This document shows positions 1 to 12,949 of a DNA stretch of 64,000 bases, piece after piece. Position 1 is the stretch's first letter; each line of letters begins with the position of its first letter. This stretch comes from Diorhabda sublineata (Eukaryota > Arthropoda > Insecta > Coleoptera > Chrysomelidae), in the NCBI RefSeq assembly GCF_026230105.1, contig NC_079479.1, positions 35,805,385 through 35,869,384 of the forward strand. Direction: 5' to 3'. Below the pieces are notes generated by a model. That model worked only from the letters and a program-made list of their open reading frames with translations. It did not search any database and was not told the origin of the DNA. The position numbers and the translations under genes are program-made.

Positions 1-24
1 CTAATTTTTCGAATAACCCTCGTA
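1..24. mobile_element. Right end of a mariner-type MITE (cut by window edge)
   Basis: The first 24 bases are the right terminal inverted repeat of the element seen complete at 15013-15206, ending CCCTCGTA. Only this end is inside the window. Confidence 0.7.
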
Positions 25-324
25 TAAAAACTATGTAGGCAATTTAATAACCTACTATCGAAATTATTCCGAAAATTACGAGTTTTTTAGTCTAAAAATA
101 GGATGAACTGCGTAATAAGGAAACGTGACGTGTATTCGAATTACTTATATACAGATTGTCCAATTAATTGGTTCATAATATTCTTTAATATTAACTTTCA
201 CTGTAAAGTTTTATCAAAATTCCGAAACCCAAATTCGTAAAAATAATCAATATCGAAATACTGTCTAATTATTAAAAAAAAATATATTTTATAAATTAGG
301 AGATAAATCGATTTTTGTACTTAC

Positions 325-373
325 CCTGTATAATAAGAACGGCAGCGGTTAAAAGAACGCGTAGTGACCACAT
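325..373 (-). CDS. obst-E: obstructor-E exon 1 (signal peptide), left copy, partial gene
   Basis: On the minus strand, ATG at 373 opens MWSLRVLLTAAVLIIQ, a typical short hydrophobic secretion signal, followed by a GTAAGT donor after base 325 (phase 1). This is the duplicate of the exon at 15507-15555. The remaining exons of this copy would lie left of base 1 and cannot be seen. If the duplication is real, this copy should be the full-length obst-E, because the central copy is cut in exon 5. Confidence is high for the exon and low for the state of the rest of the gene. Confidence 0.8.
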
Positions 374-2079
374 GGTGACTGTTAAACATCTAACATTAAA
401 ATAAACTTAACGAAAAAGAAGATGAATCTTCGCAACTCGAGTCGTTCGCTTACTTTTTGGCCAGTGGCGTGCATCGAAATTTGTTCAAACAAATTTTGTT
501 CACTCAAACAACAAATAATTTATTATAAAATAAATTCAGTAGGATACAACCTATTTTATTTGAAAAATATGAAGTACAATCAGTATATTACGAAAAGTCT
601 TCATACAATTTAATTCGCGACAAGCTACGAAATTTAAATCTGTACATCGAATCTTCCAGATTCAAATCCTTGTGACTTTTTTCTGTTGAATAACCGTTTA
701 ATATTAATAGCCTTTTAAATATCTCAATTCGAACTAAAAATTTCTAATTAATTAATTCTCATTTACATAAACTTTTATATCCACCCCTGTATATTTATTT
801 TAAATTTTTAATGCTGCCAATCGCAAATCCACAGTATTGCCAACTTTAATTAGATTTACTTCGTTTTGGTTATGAATAATTTGTAGTTGAATTAAGTTAC
901 GTACGCCTATGTACAGAGACCCCTTTAAAATAATATTCAAGGTCTTTAGAAATGATGAAAAAAGGTATTGAAGAGATATATCGGTTGTTTAAAATTTCTA
1001 CGGCTGTTGAATCAATAAAATTACATAACACGGCGTGTTATAAAATCTGATAAACTTGGAGAAAACGACGAGAATGATATCTCATTACAAAGAGAATAAA
1101 ACACTTATCATCGGTGTGGAATTATGCAATATATGATAGAATTGGTGTCGGAAATATTAAAAGAAACTCGTATATACTAATTATTTTATGCAATTGTCGT
1201 AAATTCTATCCTAACCTATGAAAAACTGTCATATCAACCACTGGTGGAATAAGTTGCAGTGTTGCCAAGTTTATTTATTTTCCTAATGTAACTAAATATT
1301 TTGTAAATCTTGTCCTAAGTATGTTATTTGCATGAAAAATATTGGAAAATAGAAAAATTATTCTGCAAATATTTACTAGTAACGTAAGTGTTGAAATAAT
1401 TATTATTTTATTATTTCAATAAGGAAAATCATTTGTTCTACGGATTCCCCACCTCTACATTTACAAATATGTCAAATACAACAACTCACAACATTTTATT
1501 TTGTGGAATTATATTCCTTTTGTTTAATTTTTTATTAATTTGTATTTAATTGAAAAAAAAAATCCATTACTTTATTCAATGACCTCAAATTATAATAGAA
1601 ATACATTCCTCCATTTTGTTTTCGTTTTAGACTTGTTGTCAAGTACCACAGATCTCACTAAATGTCAAATTTCGATATTAGTTTTCAATGTAATGTTATA
1701 GAACACAATATACTAATATTAATCGATTTAAAATCGATTCAAATTAATCCCGAATGATGAAAAAAAAAACACAAACATTTTAAACAAAAATAATATTATT
1801 GTATTCAAAACGTAAAATAAAATTTGTTACAACACAATCGATTAGTTTGTTAGTCGACAGATTGACAAAATATAATACTGCTAACTGATCCTGAAAACAT
1901 AAAATACGATAAGTCATTTGGAACGAGCGAAATCATCACAACACAACAAGCCACAATGACATGCGTTAAAGCATCTAAAATCACAGACGTTTAAAATTAA
2001 AAGCGACATCTATACTTTCAAAAATAAACCTAAAATAATAAGGTTTAAAGTTGCCCAGAAAACTGTAAGTGGTGTTAAG

Positions 2080-2155
2080 TGTAGAGATGGGAACTTCTGT
2101 TTATATTGTTATTCAGTTATTTTTTAACTCGTAAATAGAAATTCCCATCTCTGTA
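2080..2155. mobile_element. Foldback MITE-like element (AGAGATGGGAA ends)
   Basis: About 76 bp begins TGTAGAGATGGGAACTTCTG and ends with its imperfect inverted copy CCCATCTCTGTA; roughly 20 of 24 terminal bases pair. The duplicate is at 17262-17337. A related sequence lies at 39370-39460, and a lone AGAGATGGG end lies near 53512, so this is a dispersed family. It has no coding capacity. Confidence 0.65.
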
Positions 2156-4143
2156 AAAATAAACACCAACATTTTTAGGTTTGTAGCTATAGCAAGTTCT
2201 GAATTATTAAAAAGATAAAAGCAGCTACGTCATGAGTCTGGTATACATACAATAAATATTGAATAGATGTAGATCAAGTGGATATTAAGGAATTGATAAT
2301 ATATAAAATTTTGGAATCAAATTGGAATTTGCTATAGGCCGAGGTTCAGAAATATTTTTCTCACTCTTATATTTCCTCAATTTTCCTGAAAAATTAAATG
2401 ATTCGAGGTTAGAGGTGGAAGTCAACAATTGCCAACTTTTATATTTTTTTATTGTTAATATAAAAAAAAAACGGTAAATAAAAATATTTTGTAAATTTTT
2501 TTGATAAATATGATCTTATATTAAATATCGTTCTGGTAATGAAGGTGGCGTACCTGGAGGCGGCGGCGGAGCTGGTCTAGAAAATACTGGAGGCGGTGTT
2601 GATAATCTATAATCTAAAAACGTTTTTAAATGATCAATAGTGATAATAATTTGTTATTATTCAATTATAAACTTCGAAAAATAATTAGATCAAGCAACAG
2701 AAAGATTTATAAAAAAATTACGTAGAAAATAAGTTATAACAGTGGATCTGGCAACACTGTCTAAAGATATAAATTGATGATATACCCCCACCGACTTCAG
2801 TTACTCTTCGATTGTGTTCCGTGACAGTCGTGTTTGTTGAGTGTTAGTTATCGACTGGATATTAACAATTAAACTTTTTAAAGTTTTTAAAATGTGAGTA
2901 AAAGTATTGAATTAACCCCGTTGCTTGTTCTAAATAGTAAAATATAAATTGAAAATTACTTTTTTTAGTCGCTATTGTCGGTTTATTAGAAACAGTTGAT
3001 AGGGAATAGTGATTTTCTTCTTCTTTATTAATTAAAGTATTACTGGAACATTTCATCGTACAGTCACCTATTATATCTAAAGCTGATTTACAAGCTTGAA
3101 ACATCGCCATTTTTTCTTCTCGTTTTTTAACTTCCGCCGGACATTCTTCTAATAAATTAATCTATAAAAACAAATTTCGATTTCCATAAGAGAAATTTTC
3201 GCAATTCCCGTTTATTTTCCACTCACCTGATCTTCTTGAGCATAAATACTGACGAGTAACTCTTCGAATATAAACATTTTCGTATTTTTAATTATCAAAT
3301 GCGTGATTATTTTGGGAACTAAATCTTTGGTGGCTTTGCTCACTATCGACATGTAACTTTCCACTAAATTTCTTATCACTTCAACTTGTCTTTTAAGTTG
3401 AGGATCGACGTCGTTATCTATTATCGCGTTATCTTCTTCTGTTTCATCGTTGATCGGCTTTTCGGGGTAAACGCCGGCTCTTAAGAACGACGCTTTCCAC
3501 GAATTCATATCGTCTAAAGAACTACAACTCAGTTCCAATTGTTTGTAATCCTACAAATTTTGCTCTGAAGAGAACGTAAGTTTGCACAACTCCCCCCTAA
3601 TTCGTATATAAATTCCAAATAGACGCAAAATTAGTTCAATTTTGGGTACATTTTAAATCCCATGCTTCGATTCTTCAGAATCACCCTATATAATTGTTAA
3701 CCGTTAACAGCTGTCTGGGTCTATTAGTTCGAAACAGTGTTGCCAGGCTTTTTTATCGACTTTTCTTTTTAGTATTTTGTTTTATAAAATTGCTAATTAT
3801 TATAAAAATTGAGTTAACTGTTAAAATTAAATAATTTCTAAATTTGGCTTAATGGCTTAATTTGGTTTTAATAAACAAATTTTTGTTGCGAAAACTTTCT
3901 TATTAGAAGTTTATAGTTCAATACCGGCAACGCTGGTTTAAATACATAAACGTTTAACGCGACGTTGTCATATGTAAAAATTCTTTAAGGTTTCAATTCT
4001 AATTTAATAATCTACTTCGAAAACAAGCTATAAACATAAAAGTATATTGAAAAAATATTAATATTTTTGTTATCGTCGCGAATATTATTTTTAATCTATC
4101 CATAATGCAATTTTTACTTTTACATATAAAAATAATTTAGTTG

Positions 4144-4203
4144 TGACAACACTGGTTCGAATTTATCTCTAGACTATACGGTTTTTACGAAGCGACGTTG
4201 TCA
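4144..4203. repeat. Small inverted-repeat element (TGACAAC...GTTGTCA)
   Basis: A 60-bp element in a dynamin intron, opening TGACAACACTGGTTCGAATT and closing CGACGTTGTCA. A shorter relative is at 3925-3970 (CGGCAACGCTGG...GACGTTGTCA). Copies recur at +15182. It belongs to the family at 6533-6595 and 6817-6876. Confidence 0.6.
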
Positions 4204-6532
4204 TGTTGTATAAAATATCTTTAAAAAACTTTGTAATCTGAAATTTTGTTGCATATGTTATCTAATTGGTTTTGTATGATCACGAAAGTGATGTTGTATG
4301 ATAGTATCAACGTTCTTCTTACGATTTTTTTGTATTACAACGTTGCCATTTCACAATTTTAGGTACAATGTTTTTTTTTTTGAAAACAACATTTACTCCA
4401 ACTTCAACCCTGTATATTAGTCACTAGTATAGAACTGAAGGAATACAATGTAGAAAGGAACTTAGACAGACGTTTTCTCAATTGATTCATGTCAACAATG
4501 AAACTATATCTCAAATAGCTGCCGAAATACAAAATGTCTTACACAAGCGTGTCAAATTTTTTTGTAATTTCTGGATTTTTTTGTTGTTTTTTCTAAAAAT
4601 CATGTTACATTTCGATTAAAATGTGTAACTTTCTGCTGTAATCCTTTTTTTAGGACATCCCGATCGTTGGATAGTCATTCTCAGATTTATTAATAATTAA
4701 TATAATGTTAAAATTTTGTTAAGGAAATTTTGATAAAAGTGGCAACAACGCGATACTACTTGGTGCGAAAAGAGAGAGAGAGATGTTGCTTGGCCGCCAT
4801 TACAATGACATCATCGTATGTTCGTAGCAGTTCTTGAAATCGAATTAAAAATGAAATTATACAGGGTCTACTCTAGTTTCCAATAACAGATAAATCAATT
4901 TGAAAACGAAATAAAAAAATTAAACATTTTTTTGAATCTATTTCAATCTTCAAAACTTGAAAAAGAAAACGTCGAAATATAAATATTATAGCAGGTCATC
5001 TTACCTTATATACATTAGCGCCGTTGGGTAAGAATAAAGCAAAAGTTGGTTTCTTATTTATAAAACCAGATCCGACATCCCTTAATCTCAATTTATTTAA
5101 AGGTAAAATGTACTGAATTTCCTTTTCCGTTTCATCTTTGTACCACGCCAAATTATCCGAAGACAGAACATACCAGAAGCTTCTTCCTTTTATAATACTT
5201 AGATTATGCAACGTCATATAACCTTTTCTGATCACTTGATTACCCAAATGATCGTTACTGACCGGAACTGATTTTTTAGCTTGATTTTCAGCACTGAAAT
5301 AATTTTTATTCTATTGGCAACACCGCAATATATTTCCCCTACTATTGACGTCATTAGTGAGATATTTGTTAGAGGTGGGCGATGTTACCATGGAATTAAA
5401 CGGAACGACTTTGAAAATAAAAATTTATACAGGGTTAATATGCACTTACTTGGCGAATCCTATAAAGTCTTCGTGGTTTGTATTCATATAAGACAATTGA
5501 CAATGTATATAAACCGAAAGTTGGTCTTTACAAAATTCTTCTCTTCGTCTTAAATAATTCGTTATTATCCTCTCTACTATTTCTTTTAATCTCGGAAACC
5601 TCGACATCTACGAGAATTATTAAATGTTTTGTAGAGATAATTTTTTTTACATTTACAGTGTTGCCGTACCTGATCTGTACACGTACGAATGATATTTATT
5701 AATTCGGTTACTACTAAGTTGACGCATTCTAGACACGGTTCTTTAAGTCTAGCTATCTGTTTTTTAACTATAGCGTCGAAAGCTAAATCGGGTGTAAAAA
5801 GCCCGATCTGAAACGAAAATAATATATACAGGATGTCCAGTAAAAGACGATCGTAAATTACAGAAATGATAAATTGTTGAAATACTATAAAAAAAGTATT
5901 ACAACGAGTTTATATACAGGGTGTACAATGAAAGATATATAATAAGAAGGAATTCTAACCTATAAAAAAATTATTATCATTTCTCTAATTGAAACGGCAT
6001 TATATATACGGGGTGTACAAAGTTTTTACCCTGATTCCGTGTATGTTGGCAATGGCGATCGCTATTTCTCGTCTTAATTCGCTTTCGTCGAATTCCATTT
6101 TGACTATTTCGAAAGGGAACCGTTCGTGGAATATGCAATTAATTTTGGCACCACCCGAGAGTTCCGTCGTATTGACGTCGTCCGATCTAGAACCTTCTAA
6201 CACTTTTTCGAAACTCAACGCAAATTGTTGGATCATCCTATAAAATTTTCCGGTTTCATTTACGGAATTTCGGTTCGAAAAATTCATTCAAAAGTAATAA
6301 TAATCGAAAATGACATATTTTCGTGGTATCTACCTGATACTTTCGGCTAAATATTCCTGGGTAGTCATTTTTTTTTGAGTCCGTTTAAAAAATTTATCGA
6401 TTTTAATGTCACCTGTTTACGAAATACATATTACAAATATGACGTTTATTATAATATGTCAAAATACGTCTATATAATCTAGAATCATTTCTTTCTGAAT
6501 TAATTTATATATTTTCAAGACTTTTTACACAA

Positions 6533-6595
6533 TATGACAACGTCGCGTCGTTAAAACAATACACCTTAATTATAATTCGAACCAGTGTTGTCATA
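6533..6595. repeat. Small inverted-repeat element, opposite orientation
   Basis: A 63-bp element with perfect 9-bp terminal inverted repeats TATGACAAC/GTTGTCATA. Its body is the reverse complement of the elements at 4144-4203 and 6817-6876 (it holds TTCGAACCAGTGTTGTCAT). Opposite insertion of the same body argues for mobility rather than local tandem duplication. Confidence 0.62.
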
Positions 6596-6816
6596 TCGGT
6601 AAATAGAGTTGAGGTAAAGTTTTTTTTTTTTCTTTTAAATATTGATAGAAATGTAATTTCATTGGAAAACGCCTTTTCAAAGTTTACCTATTTGAACCAC
6701 TTATAACTTGGGTTCTTTTTTCCAAAAAATACTAATAGTTTATAAAATTTTTTCATTTTCACAAACTTTATCACATCTCTATCAATATTTTCCTATACGC
6801 ATAGAAATAATTAAGT

Positions 6817-6876
6817 TATGGCAACACTGGTTCGAATTTAGTAGGCTGTATTGTTGTACAACACAACGTTGTCATA
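6817..6876. repeat. Small inverted-repeat element
   Basis: A 60-bp element with ends TATGGCAAC/GTTGTCATA (8 of 9 pairing), sharing GGCAACACTGGTTCGAATTTA with the 4144 element. The flank further right (to about 7110) also resembles the flank of the 4144 element, including GCCATTACAATGACATCAT at both, so some copies may sit inside an older, larger repeat. Confidence 0.6.
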
Positions 6877-7226
6877 TTGTGTGAAGAATTTTTAAAATAA
6901 ATTCAATAATACAAGTTTCGATTTTAAGATATGTGATATTTGTGCATTGTTTAAATTTTTAAATTAAATAGGCATTCTCCTTTTCCCCATAAAACAATTT
7001 CCTGTTCAGATCTTTTTTATGAAAAATTGAAAATAGTGGCAACAACGTGAACTATGATTCTTTGCCGTGATAGGAAAGTTGTCGTTTAGCGGCCATTACA
7101 ATGACATCATATATTTCTAAGTCACCGTTCACGGAATACATATCAAAAATACTTCCTTATCCTTATTCTGATAATTAATAAAAAAATTCGATTAAATAGC
7201 CGAACTATAAATACATAATAGAAAAA

Positions 7227-7283
7227 CTGGCAACTACGCCTTTTCTTTTATGTGAACGAGCCTACTAGTAGTTAAGTTGCCAG
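7227..7283. repeat. Small inverted-repeat element (CTGGCAACT/AGTTGCCAG)
   Basis: A 57-bp segment bounded by perfect 9-bp inverted repeats CTGGCAACT and AGTTGCCAG. The interior is not obviously related to the 6817 element; only the ends match the family. A similar but weaker pair lies at 8473-8531. Confidence 0.5.
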
Positions 7284-10182
7284 GTGTATATTCAATATTG
7301 TAGCTGTGACGCTGAATGAATAAAGTCACTTGATATAAAAAAGAAGATTGTTGACAGTTCATGATATTGAAAGTGTGAATATTGTGTAATTGCATGAATC
7401 TGGCTTTGAATGAGTGAATAAAGTACAAAAAAAACATTATGGTAAGTGATTCATTCTATTTTTAACCAATAAACCTTCCATTTGATATATAAAATTCAAT
7501 TTACTCACGATTCGAATAGAATAAAATTGAAAAGTAAGTTTGAAGAGTCGCCATTAAATTATTAACGATATAAAAACAAAAATTTGATATATTATATTCA
7601 TTTATTAGAGCAAAATAATTTACTAGTAAACTTTTTAATTAAATATTTTTTTCATTTAAACAAAATACGCTGTTGCCAAATATCTTTTGATTCAAAACTT
7701 AATACTTACTGTAACAACGCCTTGTTTTTCAAACTCGGATCGTCCGGGCTGAATTTCTTAAAATCTCCCAATTCTTTTTCCAAAATGATCATTTGTTTTT
7801 GTAATTTATCTCTCAATGAGGGTAATGTGTTTCTAATATGATTCGTTAGTTGTTCATTCAAAACTTTTTGTAAATATGGCGTTCCAAGTTTATCTGCAAT
7901 GTGTCTATAAGCTGGGTGTCTAAAAAATATCAAAAACCATCGTACCTACTAGAAGAAAATCGAAAAAATTTTGCTTAAAAACTGTTTTTTTTGTATTTAG
8001 GTTACATATATATAAAATAATGTCCTAATTGAATGATTTTTCCCCGCATAGATTCGAAACAAAATGGAAAAAATTATTTTTGTTACTGTATTAAGCAAAT
8101 ATACAGAGGGAAGTCGAAAAATTTCCTGATGATATGCAATAAAACAATAATTTCAATATATTTTGCATAAAATAGGGAAAAAATATCAAATTTTTGATTC
8201 TCGTGATAACTTTGAGTAACCCTCGAAATTGTAAATGAGCAAATCTTCGAACTCTTACCCTAAAAAATATTTTCTTTCCGATTCCAAAGCGAGTTTGATA
8301 TCTTTTTGACCATCGATGTCTCTTTGCGAACGATTTACTACCCCGACATAACCTCGTCTTAGGGGTAATAATTTATTTTCAAGAATTAATCTGGCGTCTG
8401 TACCTTCATCCATAATATCTAGTTTTGTGATCACCCCTATTGTACGATATCCTTAAAAACAAACAACCGATCTGACAACGTTGCTAATTATATTGGAGGT
8501 TTAATCAATTTTACACTGTGCCGCGTTGCCAATTTTTCTATTTTCACTTGATCTATTTTCAATTTGATCATAAAACTGAATATATATTGAAAAATTCAAT
8601 AAAAATCAATATTCTTGTAACGAAAACAGTATTGTTTGAAAATTAGTAGATTTACTGATGAATCTATTTATATGGCAACACTGTATAATATAATGTAATG
8701 TTCGTTTTATCAACAATAATAATCTAAAATTAATTTCTCACAAGATTTTATGAAAAATATTCGTAGAGATAAAAATTTATTGCTTTAAATGTGATAAAAA
8801 AATATAAATAATATTGTATTAAAATTTTAATTTAAAACATACGATTTTTCACTATATAAAAAGTTAATATCTATTATACTGAAACATGACAACAGCGCTA
8901 AATCTATTTTCAATATATTTTGACAGACGAAATTCTAAGAATACGTTATTGTACTTTCATATAAGAATTGACTGTTCAATCGTTAAGATCAAGGCCAGTT
9001 AAAAAAATAAAAAGAAGAAAATCTTCATAGACACAGTCATACGAGAAACGCGACTTTATTATTTTGTACTTGTGTTTACGATTATGTGTCACGTGATAAT
9101 ATCCGTTATGTTTACGAGGGTATACTCGAAAGTAGTGAGTATAAATTAGATTCAGTTTACCTTGCGGATCAACTTCTCTTGCAATTTGTAAAGCATCTGA
9201 ATTCGCTAAATCGGTATTGGCAGGCGTTACCGCCAAAATCAGACAAGATTCTTTTTTGATAAATTGCATAATCATATTTCTGATTTGTTGTTCGATGTCA
9301 GCTGGTTGATCTCCTATCGGTACTTTCGTCATCCCCGGTAAATCTATCAGTGTTAAATTCAGGACTGAAATGAATATTGAAAAAAAAAAAATTATACCGG
9401 GGTAATTCCAAAAGAAATATTTCGTAAAAATGAAAATTTATTGAAAAATCAACTATATTTGTATACAGGGTGATTCTTAAGTTCGGATTATTTCCAATTG
9501 GAATAAAAACTTACCGTGCGGGGAATAAATTTTCAGATTTATGGGAAGCGTTGAAATTCCTTTATTGTTTCCAGTAATTCTATCGGTTTCGGCTTCGATT
9601 TCTTTCCTAACCTCATCGAAATCGGTGAATTTCTTTCCCTTGTTATGCAGGAATTCGGCATATTCTATAAAAACAATTGAAAATATTATTTCGGGACACC
9701 CAGTATGTTATCGAATTTTCAATAGCGCAACCACGCCTTCCGTTGCTACGTATTATACAGGATGGGTCATTTATTTTGATTAAATTAATCAACTATTTAA
9801 TTATACATATTGACTCACCAAATTTGGAATGAATCAGTTGAAGGATAAGCGGCCTCCTGGTTACGATTCCCGATCCTCTCGGTAAAAAATCTCTGTAACA
9901 AAATATTTATTTAAAACTACGTCACTAATTATCCGTTTTCAAGTTTTATTGGCGCTGTACGTAAATATTTGGACTCGAATTGTTTTTTTTTTTTTAATAA
10001 ATTGTATAAAGAAAGCGCCTTTGAATATTTGACCTTGAAAAATATATTAAAAACGATCATTTCTTAAACAGAGACGTACTTATATAAAATAAATAAGTAC
10101 AGAGACATAATAAACATAACGAAACGTCTTAAAAACCTTTAAAAGTTACGATTTATACATTATTTTTAATTAATATATGAAA

Positions 10183-12949
10183 TGGAAGTGAAAATATTGA
10201 TTAGGAGTGGAAAACACGAGTGTAACCTCCTCTTAGACCGTCTACTAGTTACTGGAAAGGCGTTCAGAGGGTCTAATGATTGCCAGAGTGGCAATTGGAG
10301 CAGATTTTGAAAGGAATTGGTGACCTGTACCAACAGCGAAGTCACCAAGATCAATAAGAAAGAAGAAGAGAGTAGAACCTCCTCTTAGAGCGTCTGTTGG
10401 TCACTAGAAAGGCGACTGGAGCAGTTTCTGAAAGGAATTAGTGACCTATATCACCAATGAAGACACCAAGATCAACAAGAGACCAGATGGGAGTGGAAAC
10501 TACTCTTAGAGCGTCTACTGGTTTACCAGAGAGGCAATTGGAGCTGCTTTTGGAAGGAAACAGCAACCTATACCAACAGGGAAGTCACCAAGATCAATAA
10601 GAAAGAAGAAAAGAGTAGAACCTCCTCTTAGAGCATGTGTTGTTGACTGGAAAGGCGACTGGAGCAGTTTCTGAAAGGAATTAGTGACCTATATCACCAA
10701 TGAAGACACCAAGATCAGCAAGAGACCAGATGGGAGTGGAAACTACTCTTAGAACGTCTACTGGTTTGTCAGAGAGGCAATTGGAGCTGCTTTTGGAAGG
10801 AATCAGCAACCTATACCAACAGGGAAGTCACCAAGATCAATAAGAAAGAAGAAAAGAGTAGAACCTCCTCTTAGAGCATGTGTTGTTGACTGGAAAGGCG
10901 ACTGGAACAGTTTCTGAAAGGAATTAGTGACCTATATCACCAATGAAGACACCAAGATCAGCAAGAGACCAGATGGGAGTGGAAACTACTCTTAGAGCGT
11001 CTACTGGTTTACCAGAGAGGCAATTGGAGCTGCTTTTGGAAGGAAACAGCAACCTATACCAACAGGGAAGTCACCAAGATCAATAAGAAAGAAGAAAAGA
11101 GTAGAACCTCCTCTTAGAGCATGTGTTGTTGACTGGAAAGGCGACTGGAACAGTTTCTGAAAGGAATTAGTGACCTATATCACCAATGAAGACACCAAGA
11201 TCAGCAAGAGACCAGATGGGAGTGGAAACTACTCTTAGAACGTCTACTGGTTTGTCAGAGAGGCAATTGGAGCTGCTTTTGGAAGGAATCAGCAACCTAT
11301 ACCAACAGGGAAGTCACCAAGATCAATAAGAAAGAAGAAAAGAGTAGAACCTCCTCTTAGAGCATGTGTTGTTGACTGGAAAGGCGACTGGAGCAGTTTC
11401 TGAAAGGAATTAGTGACCTATATCACCAATGAAGACACCAAGATCAGCAAGAGACCAGATGGGAGTGGAAACTACTCTTAGAACGTCTATTGGTTTACCA
11501 GAGAGGCAATTGGAGCTGCTTTTGGAAGGAATCAGCAACCTATACCAACAGGGAAGTCACCAAGATCAATAAGAAAGAAGAAAAGAGTAGAACCTCCTCT
11601 TAGAGCATGTGTTGGTGACTGGAAAGGCGACTGGAGCAGTTTCTGAAAGGAATTAGTGACCTATATCACCAATGAAGACACCAAGATCGGCAAGAGACCA
11701 GATGGGAGTGGAAACTACTCTTAGAACGTCTACTGGTTTACCAGAGAGGCAATTGGAGCTGCTTTTGAAAGGAATCAGCAACCTATACCAACAGGGAAGT
11801 CACCAAGATCAATAAGAAAGAAGAAAAGAGTAGAACCTCCTCTTAGAGCATGTGTTGGTGACTGGAAAGGCGACTGGAGCAGTTTCTGAAAGGAATTAGT
11901 GACCTATATCACCAATGAAGACACCAAGATCAACAAGAGACCAGATGGGAGTGGAAACTACTCTTAGAACGTCTACTGGTTTGTCAGAGAGGCAATTGGA
12001 GCTGCTTTTGGAAGGAATCAGCAACCTATACCAACAGGGAAGTCACCAAGATCAGTAAGAAAGAAGAAAAGAGTAGAACCTCCTCTTAGAGCATGTGTTG
12101 GTGACTGGAAAGGCGACTGGAGCAGTTTCTGCAAGGAATTAGTGACCTATATTACCAATGAAGACACCAAGATCAACAAGAGACCAGATGGGAGTGGAAA
12201 CTACTCTTAGAGCGTCTACAGGTTTACCAGAGAGGCAATTAGAGCAGATTTTGAAAGGAATTGGTGACCTGTACCAACAGGGAAGTCACCAAGATCAATA
12301 AGAAAGAAGACCAAGACACCAAGATCAACAAGAGACCATATGGGAGTGGAAACTACTCTTAGAGCGTCTACTGGTTTACCAGAGAGGCAATTAGAGCAGA
12401 TTTTGAAAGGAATTGGTGACCTGTACCAACAGGGAAGTCACCAAGATCAATAAGAAAGAAGACCAAGACACCAAGATCAACAAGAGACCATATGGGAGTG
12501 GAAACTACTCTTAGAGCGTCTACTGGTTTACCAGAGAGGCAATTGGAGCAGATTTTGAAAGGAATTGGTGACCTGTACCAACAGGGAAGTCACCAAGATC
12601 AATAAGAAAGAAGACCAAGACACCAAGATCAACAAGAGACCAGATGGGAGTGGAAACTACTCTTAGAGCGTCTACTGGTTTACCAGAGAGGCAATTAGAG
12701 CAGATTTTGAAAGGAATTGGTGACCTGTACCAACAGGGAAGTCACCAAGATCAATAAGAAAGAAGACCAAGACACCAAGATCAACAAGAGACCATATGGG
12801 AGTGGAAACTACTCTTAGAGCGTCTACTGGTTTACCAGAGAGGCAATTGGAGCTGCTTTTGGAAGGAATCAGCAACCTATACCAACAGGGAAGTCACCAA
12901 GATCAATAAGAAAGAAGAAAAGAGTAGAACCTCCTCTTAGAGCATGTGT
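10183..12949. repeat. Minisatellite in dynamin intron 1, left copy
   Basis: Tandem array with a 241-bp composite period made of two related halves of about 120 bp (key words CCTCCTCTTAGAGC and AACTACTCTTAGAGC, each half ending near ACCAAGATCA). It changes to a 152-bp period around 12290-12810, where one half is shortened. The array is G/A-rich on the plus strand, unlike its surroundings. It stops abruptly at 12949, where obst-E exon 5 begins, so the left array is cut by the duplication junction. Confidence 0.93.

Larger units (their letters stand above)
2516..9892 (-). pseudogene. shi: Dynamin (shibire) duplicate lacking exon 1
   Basis: Twelve exons identical to exons 2-13 of the complete gene at 17698-30464: 9819-9892, 9515-9664, 9161-9364, 8259-8451, 7710-7919, 6030-6237, 5670-5807, 5450-5607, 5005-5293, 3227-3550, 2960-3161 and 2516-2613. 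Exon 1, with the start codon and the GQSAGKSS P-loop, is absent because the duplication ends in the intron 1 minisatellite. All splice sites and the frame are intact and I see no internal stop, so it is a headless copy, not a decayed one. Without a P-loop it cannot be a working GTPase. Upstream on the same strand lies the truncated obst-E copy, whose promoter could drive read-through. If the duplication is an assembly error, this entry does not exist in the genome. Confidence 0.85.

Noticed and set aside
422..613. 63-codon open frame (and its duplicate at 15604)
   Set aside because: It lies upstream of obst-E exon 1 on the opposite strand, shows no recognisable domain, and is AT-rich random-looking sequence.
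4144..4203. tRNA gene suggested by GGTTCGAAT
   Set aside because: The T-loop-like word lacks the final C of the B-box, there is no A-box or cloverleaf partner, and the word recurs in a repeat family.
12672..12875. Open frame within the minisatellite (duplicate at 27854)
   Set aside because: It is generated by the repeat unit, which contains stops in most copies.
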